NCBI GenBank assembly: GCA_037903475.1
Contig: JBAJFG010000140.1
Span: forward strand, 62,001-126,000
Direction of reading: 5' to 3'
From: Ancylostoma caninum
Lineage: Eukaryota > Nematoda > Chromadorea > Rhabditida > Ancylostomatidae
DNA length: 64,000 nucleotides
Below, piece by piece: positions 56,501 through 64,000 of the stretch (position 1 is the first letter of the stretch; the number at the start of each line of letters is the position of its first letter). The notes below the pieces were generated by a model, which saw only the letters and a program-made list of their open reading frames with translations, did not search any database and had not been told where the DNA came from. Position numbers and translations under genes: made by a program.

Positions 56501-58850
56501 AAGCCTGGTTCTTCATGGGAAAAATTGAAATTAAGGGTACAAGGGTACAGCTTTCAGCCTTTGATAGTAAGCTCAGCCCATGGCGGTTCCACACAAGGGG
56601 AGGGGGGATGAGACGAAAAAAAATTTGGGTTACGTCATTTTGGAGGCCCAGCGGCAGGGTTAGTTAGTGAAAACTTGACTTCAAATTCAAATAGATGAGA
56701 AAATGTCCGAAACAGGAATGATTAACGAAGCTGTAGTAAAACTTTAGTTTATCATAAGAAGGAATTTTGAAATTTTGAAAAACCCAGGGAGAGGGACCCA
56801 TCTCGGAAGATTTGCAACTAGAAAGGAATTGTTGTGTCTGACCTAAATGAGTTTCTTGAAGTACTTCAAAGTTCTGGAATTTGAAGGTTTTCATCGTTTT
56901 TTTTTCTCATTTATTCAGAATATTCCAGCATTTTCCCATACTGTCATTTCTTAAATTTCTTAGCTTACCTAGGAGATTTGCCTCATCAAGGGTCCTGGTA
57001 TTTACTGGAAAAAATGTTGAATTTCCTTGCTACATGCATCTCTTCCCTGATAGGACTTGCTGTCTATCATTACTCCTGCACTTTGCTGTCGTTTTTCTTG
57101 ACTACGCCCTAAATGTGCATTGTCCGTGAACTCACCGACAAAATTTTATCGCTAATTTTTGCGTCCAACATCCAATTTTCTCCGAGTGAATACTTCCTCC
57201 TCAGTAAGGGCGAGGCCGTCTTGATTAAAATTAGTTCATATTAATACAGAATAACCTTTGAGGAATTCTTCGCAGGAAGTCGTCGAGAATCCTCGGACGA
57301 GTTCACGGAAGCGCTTACAAATTCATCACCTCCACAAAAAGGGCACAAACGTACACGTCATCGCTAAGCCACGCCCGCCTCTGGGGTTACTGGCATTTCA
57401 TTTAGGGGTGTATTTCCTTTTCCTTTCCTATTTTCTATTCCGCCATGCAGGCATTGTGGTCTGGAGATTCTTGGATTCCGTAGGTGTTTCCGAGAAAAAT
57501 TGGTTACATATGCGGTGAGATAATTGATACGCCATTTCCATAGGAGTGACATGCATATCTGTATAAATGTCCCTGAGGAGACGTCTCCAGGTCTGAGGCT
57601 TGGGGATAGAGGTGAAGGAATGAGCATGGAATTCCCCACAGACGGCTTTTTCAGGAGGTTTCATTAAAAATCTTTAAAATTAGGGTGAATAGCGCGAGCA
57701 GAACATGTGCTTCGAGAATGTTACTAATTAGGGATCCTGGAAAGTTTTTCCCAGGGGAGATTTCTTGGTGTTCAACAATTAGCCGAACAGTGAATGGTGT
57801 CTCGCCAGGAGGGAAATTTCCCGTGCTTTGGAATCCTCCACTATCGACAGAGCACTTCATTCCCAGGATGAACTTATCGCAGCTGTGTACACCCCATCGA
57901 CTCCACTTTCAGTTATGTAGTAATAGAGTTCCGGCCACGAACCTGTGTTTTCCCCACTTGCCTTGGGAAAGTTCTGCTTTTGCCAGATGTTTTCCCAGCT
58001 CTTAACCAGATTTTCTGGATTCAAAATACCCATCTGTCTCCAGTACCCTTCCATAGAGCGTGAGCGCACTTACGTCGCATTAATCTGCGCTCACTGACTT
58101 CTCCTCATCATCGTTCGCCTCACTTCGGCTTCACTATGCCCGATCGCTAAATGCCTCGTCAGTCAGTGCGTATCTGCGTATTCGTACGTTGTTTTGAGAT
58201 TCACTCGAGCGCACTAAAGCCAACATGTTTCGGGCCGCCCACACTTTTTCCGATGCTCTGTTTATTGGTGCTTGTTCTGTTTAGACTTCATACTTCTAGC
58301 TGTGTTATTTTTACTTTTTTGAGCTCACAACACTTTTTTAGCGGTAGCTAAACTTACCTTTTGATGCGTCTTAACCTATTTCTAGGATTCTTACCTCGTA
58401 TTTCTATGTCTGAGACATTTTAGAGAAAGCCAGCATCGCTGGCTAAGGAAATGAGGAAAATTAAGGCACCGCAGTGGATAAAAATTTGAGTACAAAGAGG
58501 TGTAAGCAATGAATTCCTCTCATCTTCCGCAGCAGGAAAACGCCTTGATCTCTCTTACTAATTTTTTTTTAAATCCTAATTTTTCTTTAGCAGCCTGGAG
58601 GCGGATTTCACGTCCAAATTACCTTACCAACTGAATTTTTGGCTCACCTTCGAATTCATTGAAATAGATAATGAATTAAGCTCATGACGCCAAGTCAATG
58701 AATAAAGATCAAATTAAAATCCTTATATGAATAGATAAATAAATGAATAAATTCAACGATGTGCGACTGCATACGACTGACTTTTTAAATGCGAAGTCCA
58801 GGAGACTTCAGTGGTGGAGGCCCGCACGCACACGCTACATCCCATGCAAC
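53600..58850. other. No firm gene; C-tract and short motifs
   Basis: A C-tract of about 16 lies at 54,587-54,602. CTGCGTCTC-type words recur at about 54,056, 54,400 and (reverse) 55,290. A minus frame at 57,428-57,664 (PQTWRRLLRDIYTDMHVTPM) looks protein-like but spans a GGAGACGTCTCC palindrome and has no clear acceptor, so it is not called. Numerous GAATTTCC words suggest decayed MITEs without definable ends. Confidence 0.35.
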
Positions 58851-58961
58851 GCGTCACTCTGATCGTCTGCGCATCCACACATTTCATTGATTCATTTCGT
58901 TTCATTTTCACTGTTGTCGTCTTCATGTAATCCTCATGGTTCAACCTGTCTATACAGGTGT
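58851..58961. repeat. Dispersed repeat shared with 6,639-6,735
   Basis: GCGTCACTCTGATCGTCTGC, continuing GCATCCACACATTTCATTG, matches the block at 6.64 kb. Just upstream (58,760-58,850) are GCGACTGCATACGACTGAC and GCACGCACACGC words of the GCGACTG MITE family, so this may be part of an old, larger member. Confidence 0.5.
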
Positions 58962-58989
58962 GATAAGTATCAGTGAGAAAGGTTCGAAT

Positions 58990-59107
58990 ACATCATTGAG
59001 ATGATCCATGATAAATTTACCGTTTGTCTGGCACCCATCGACATGTTTACCCAAATATGACGTTGTCTGTACTAAGCAGCCACCTCTGGGTAATCATACC
59101 CGGTTGC
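58990..59107. repeat. GATTACCC hairpin element, copy 10 (eroded)
   Basis: ACATCATTGAGATGATCC retains the outer left arm, and CTCTGGGTAATCATACC the inner right arm. The core is disrupted and the interior enlarged. It is recognisable mainly because of the other nine copies. Confidence 0.35.
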
Positions 59108-59636
59108 GTGAGATTACAAATCCTTCCAACGATGTATCCATTTCCAGTAGCGTCTCCTGTATCCACCCGACCAGAATAGAAAGCCAATTAAAAGTAGAGC
59201 ATACATGCTTTGACTGAATTGTCTATTGTTCAATAAGGATATTTCTTTTTTGGATTTATTAGGAAATCTTCAGGGCCTTGTAGAATAGTGAGAGGATACC
59301 CCAGATTGTAAGACTTTGTGATTTCCGTAGAGAAAAAATGATGAAAAATCTTTTATTTTTGCGCAGTTTCAGTCGAATATATAAGCAGAACCACTTCTAA
59401 GTACAGAAATCGAACGGAGTCCTGTTATTTTCAGTGGAAATAAGAGGAAAAGTCGGAAAATATTCCAGCCCAATCTGAACGACAGGTGCGAAATTCGTTT
59501 CACAGTGTTGTGACTCATTGCTTTTGCTGTACCCTTTCTCTCGTCATTCCATTGTACTAGTTCACTTCAATTACTTCTACTGCTCTTGAGTAGGGATAAT
59601 TCGTGAGAAATACTCAGAAATACCCATTCAATATAT
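59108..59636. other. No recognisable feature
   Basis: No exon or repeat was recognised. Confidence 0.4.
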
Positions 59637-59690
59637 CCAGCAGCTCACCTGCCAATTCGCCTAGATGCTGAGTCGGCAGGTGAGCTGGAT
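59637..59690. repeat. 13-bp perfect hairpin
   Basis: CAGCTCACCTGCC (59,641-59,653) and GGCAGGTGAGCTG (59,675-59,687) are exact reverse complements around a 21-nt loop. CCAG just upstream adds a small bulged extension. Stem and loop size are small for a miRNA precursor; an E-box CAGGTG lies in the stem. Confidence 0.7.
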
Positions 59691-62600
59691 TTTGTGTTCT
59701 CATGGCGACCATATCACCTCTTGCTCTATTCATAGCTCCTTATTGTTCCATTTGCTGAATGACCTTTCATCTAAGTGAATTCCGAGAAGACAATGTCTAA
59801 TCTCTCAAAAGGCCTTGAGCGACTGAGATGATGATGGGGGATTAGTAATGCGCAAGCGTTCAGCTCCTTTGAGCACCCTTGCTATAAATGCGTTGGTAAT
59901 CCATGATTTGTGGTTGCCAGCATTTCTTTTCTCCAGGGTATTTGAGTTGCTCATCGTTCATTCGTCTCATGGTAGCTTTCCTTAGGAGCGGTTGGTTTGT
60001 TTGTTTACTTGTTTGCACAAAGTTGGGCTGAATAAAGTTGAAAAATAGACAAAATTTTACCCTGTCTTTCCCCTGTCTCTTCCAGAATAACAACTAGAGG
60101 ATTTTCCCACCATTTCCTTACTTCATGCAAGATGTATACAGAACAAGAAAGTAAACATAGTGCTCTAATAGAAACCCTAGTAAGCCAGTGAAGCACATGG
60201 TTCGAGGTTTAATTCTAGTGATCAATATCCCTAAGGCTCACTATTTTCGACACCGCTGCACTTTCTATTCATCCGCCGATTTTTGATCTTTATCCAATGT
60301 GTCTTCAATGTTTTTCCTCACTTCTGATTCTGAATTTCTAAGGACCCTGGACTCAACCAATTGTTCCCTCACCCGTTACTCGAATAAGCCATCTTTCCGT
60401 CCTCGATCCTATACTTTCACTGGAATTCCTTCAAAATAGCAGAATTTTCTGGACTAGGTTCCCTGTTGATAAATTCATAGAACGATTCATATCCACAGTT
60501 GCTGTTGCTATATTCACGGAAATAAATCAATTGATGTTATCTTGGTTGGTTACGAACTTGAGATTTCTGGGCGAAACCTGTAAAATTTTGACAATAATCA
60601 TTCATTTTGCGTTATTCCGCAAATTTCTTCGAAGCAAAAATAAGTGAAAAGTAGAGGTAGTTTTAGGGAAAAGAACAAACGTGGTTGAATTCCGGTTGAA
60701 ATGTGATTGATTTAGTGACTGTCCCATTTTCAAAACTAACCTGCGAATGCTGCTCTGATTTTTCTGAGTAAATTCTGTGAGTAGATGTGCTGGATTATGA
60801 GTACATAGACTATTTCCTCTTGTCTATTTTCTCTGATTTCACTAACAGAAAGTAGCGATTTTTGGAAGACTTGTTCTATTTTTCTCATACCACCTTGATT
60901 TAGAAAAGGTACATATGTACATAGTTACATACACTGTAACGTTCATTGATTAAATGAATAAATACATAGACAACTAAACAAATAAATAAGACTTCAGAAA
61001 TTTCAGTGATTCAAGCTTTTTTATATTACTTCTTTATACTAGATCTGTTGTTACATATGTGGGACAGGGTATCAGCTCGAATGAAAACAAGGATAAGTTC
61101 TAAGCGATACCGTCACTCAAACGTCCCCTTCTCTTTTTTAAAATTCCAATTATTCTCAAAATGGTCTACGGGACGCCATCTAAAACTCATTAAGGCATTT
61201 TGTCAATTTCTCATGGACTCTTCCTTCAAATTGTCCCCCCCCTTCCCCCGTTAAGCCATATTTTGTGCCAGCAGGTATGTGCCATTTTGTTTTGCTTCTC
61301 ATTAGCTTCACTTTTGCATTCCACTGCTATTGAGAATTTGTACTTGCACCTTGAGGTTTTCCGTTGAAATCCAGAGATTCGTAGCGTAGCATTTCAGTCT
61401 TTACCGCTTCACGCTGCCTATAATGCTGCTGCTAGGATTCCAGGTAAAATTTAATCAATTTCGATGTTTTTCCGGCCTCTTTTCTGCTTTATCCACATTT
61501 GCCTACACCTAGCTGTATCCAAGGAAGCTTCCAAATTCGATACCAGCCTATTCTCGCAACTACAATTTCTACGAATCGTGCCCCATTTAATTCCCAGAGC
61601 CGGGGCTATTCCGATGATTGAACTCGACACTCTGTCGCTCGTAATCGCTGCCTCATGTTTTCATTGCCTCGGTCCAATAACAGTGCTTCGCTGGCTGAGA
61701 AGAGAAATGGAACGGCTTTGAAAACGTTCTGGACTATTAATGTGTCGACCGTTGTCGTTGATTGTGGCTGTTCGTTTATACTTTAAAGCTCATAGAGGAA
61801 TTTTTGTGTTTTTGTTCACTGGCTTTGCTTGCTTGAAAGGCCACAGCTCGTTCTAGAATCTCGTTTCGCAATCAACTGACATCATGGCAGGCCACAATTG
61901 TTCGTTATTCATCAATAAATCATGGAAAGTGCAATGAATATTTTAGAGGCGAAAAGATAAAGGAACTGGCTTGGTTCCTGTTTCGTGCTATTTCTTTTTG
62001 TGGAAATTAGAATGCTTGGGACAGACGACATCAGAGAGTAAAAGCTTCCCAAATAAGAAATTTAGTGGTCTGCTGGTGCTGCCCAGAGGACGTTTTCTTG
62101 AGCAACTGCTTGTGCGGAGGCTAGGAACCTCTGCTTCTCCCTCTCTTTCCTGGAAACTGCCTCTGGCTTGTCGAATCATAATTCATGCCAAATTTCCTTT
62201 CTTAACCTCTTTTTTCCTAACATCAAACAATAGCAGCCGGTAAACTAGGACCCTCCTGCACCTCAGTGCAGCTGCTCAAAATATGAGGCGATAACGAGAG
62301 CATGGACATGCACTTCACACTTCTGTGTGCATCTTCTTCCAAATTCAAGTTTTATCTGACCTTTCAGAAGATTTTCAAGGAACTGTTCAGAAAGCAAAAA
62401 TTAGGCAAGGAGCAATGTTTATTTCACAACTTGGAAATTTTCAGAAATCGACGAGTTCGACATTCACTCATTCAGAAATTCCCGATCATGGAAATAGAGC
62501 AGAAATCACTCATATAGCCGCATAATTTCGTGGTGATTGGCAGAAAAACAAGGCCATTATTATAATCATGAAGGTAATGAGAGTTAGAGTTGGGAGGTGG

Positions 62601-64000
62601 TTAGGCTAATAACACAGTAAAACTACTAATCTCAAGCTATACTTCCCAATAGGATCTGTAGCACTTTTAGATGTTCCTTGAGATCTTGCTGGCCTCGGAT
62701 TTAGGATTTTTCGTGGGGGAGAGCACGGGATTGCTAGAAATAGGAACAGCGGATTTTTTGCCTATCTATGGGTATTCAAGGAAATCGCTACAGCACCCGA
62801 TGGAGCGCAGCACTGCGCTTCTGAAAGGTACTACAGGTAGAAAAATCCAGCGAAAATGGGTCGTCGTCTTCCCATTTTTCTGGAAAATTTATCTGCGAAG
62901 AAACTTGCAGAAAATTACCCGAACCATGCTGGATATCGAATCCTTGTGCGAGGCACTGATATTTTCTGATCTGAAATTCGCACATTTTTCTCATGGTTTT
63001 CTCGAAGAAATTCCCTGAAAACACGAGAATCCTGCTGCAATGTTCTATTTTTGCTAAAATTCTCCAAGCGAGAGTTCTGCAGTTCTTGCACAAGCATTTT
63101 GACGAGGCATTCAGCGTACTTCCACTGATGACAAGCAGCGACAGCATTCCTTAGCTATTAATCGTTTTTCCAGCATTTTCTGCTCGCAGCTGCAACGGAC
63201 AAGCACACTCGAATTGTTTTGGCACGAGTTTTTCCTCGGCATTTAGTTTAATGGTACATTTATGCTTGAACGCTTTCTTAGGAGACATGTCTGTTAATCT
63301 TCTCCTCCTCACATACATCATTGCCATCGAATTTCTGCCTTAGAATGAATTGCACTCTTTTAGTGGGGAGCTCGGCTTCTAATTGTTTTTGTGAGTTCCG
63401 AGCTTCCAACTGCAGGTTTCTTATGGTCCCGACAGTATTTAGGTGATGTCAATCCATGTTTTCCATCCATATTCCCTAGAATTTTCAAACCTCCGGCGTT
63501 TTTTAACTTCTAACTTCCTATTGCTTCTTTTCCTTCAGAACCTGAGCTTTGTTGTCGAAATAACTTGGGTAAAAATATTCCATAGTAGTGAAATATCTTG
63601 AACTGTATTTGATACGTCTCACAAATTCGGGTGTGTTCTGAAAGTGGGCGGGGCCGATGTTGCGCGATTGGCTCATCCAGAACCTGTCTTTACCTTCACC
63701 GGCAAGTTGTCTTCTCCTCACACCGAAGCTTGTCAACATTTGATGCAGCTGTGACAATTTTTCTTTGGAGGGCAAGGGTAGAATATTGACATATATAACC
63801 AACGTTACGACGTACTTCAGAAAGTATTAAGGTGAATATTGGTTGCACAAGTGATTATTCATTATTATCATTATTATTATTTGAAGAATATCTAGGAGAA
63901 AATTCTTGCTACGAATGTTCCAAATGTACAGTGCGAAAGTTCCTGGGCATCTGATTGAAGAGATTTCCACAAAATTTCAGTCATCCGCCACGGTTTCTCA
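59691..64000. other. No recognisable gene
   Basis: Short AT runs occur (60,950-60,985; 63,858-63,880). The plus frames at 61,464-61,721 and 62,671-63,018 overlap minus frames of similar size and lack domains or splice sites. A GGGCGGGGCCGA box lies at about 63,646. Nothing further was recognised. Confidence 0.4.

Noticed and set aside
57428..57664. Minus frame with PQTWRRLLRDIYTDMHVTPM
   Set aside because: Looks protein-like, but has no good acceptor, spans a GGAGACGTCTCC palindrome, and no family is recognised.
61464..61721. Plus frame with a hydrophobic segment (SLVIAASCFHCLGPI)
   Set aside because: Considered as a membrane-protein exon; no acceptor, and no family motif could be matched.

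Overview
The window reads as eukaryotic, repeat-rich and gene-poor DNA, most likely from a nematode. A parasitic clade V (strongylid or hookworm-like) worm is my best guess. The basis is an RTE-type LINE remnant, a Penelope-like GIY-YIG remnant, many short non-autonomous DNA transposons with inverted repeats, nematode-style splice signals (TTTCAG, GTGAGT), and scattered GC-box motifs (GGGCGGRGCTTA). The organism call is inference. No bacterial-style operons, rRNA, CRISPR array or complete confidently identifiable protein gene was found. Almost all long open frames here are chance frames or lie inside repeats.

Layout. 0-16 kb: a hairpin element of the recurrent GATTACCC family, a piggyBac-like MITE with TTAA flanks (2.2-2.6 kb), a 440-bp foldback of 126-bp units (3.9-4.3 kb), a Penelope-like endonuclease fragment (6.9-7.35 kb) followed by a hammerhead-like motif, a MITE at 10 kb and a decayed RTE reverse transcriptase (14.26-15.55 kb). 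16-32 kb: GC-rich MITE remnants, GC-rich islands at 19.2, 23.5 and 30.3 kb, a 400-bp long-inverted-repeat element (21.6-22.0 kb) and a 669-bp element packed with GGAACTTCCGCGG repeats (27.6-28.2 kb). 32.5-33.3 kb: an 0.8-kb ATTC microsatellite. 33.4-37.1 kb: a chain of small exon-like blocks on the plus strand, beginning with an ATG exon that could be trans-spliced. 36.8-37.7 kb: eight GC boxes. 38.9-41 kb: four GATTACCC hairpins. 41.7-43.3 kb: a 1.6-kb hAT-type foldback element with an exact 8-bp target duplication and a tRNA-like module in each arm. 45-49 kb: two exon-like blocks on the minus strand that join in phase, and a 143-bp satellite between them. 49.3-64 kb: two more MITEs with target duplications, several hairpins and long stretches with no recognisable feature.

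How it fits together. The window looks like introns and intergenic space of one or two split genes: a plus-strand gene starting near 33.43 kb (possibly with an upstream GC-rich first exon near 23.4 kb) and a minus-strand gene with its start near 48.95 kb. Both models rest only on splice-like signals, codon look and phase. The best-supported content is the transposable elements. The most unusual object is the hAT foldback at 41,729-43,334. The most recurrent is the roughly 100-bp GATTACCC hairpin family, with ten copies of varying quality.
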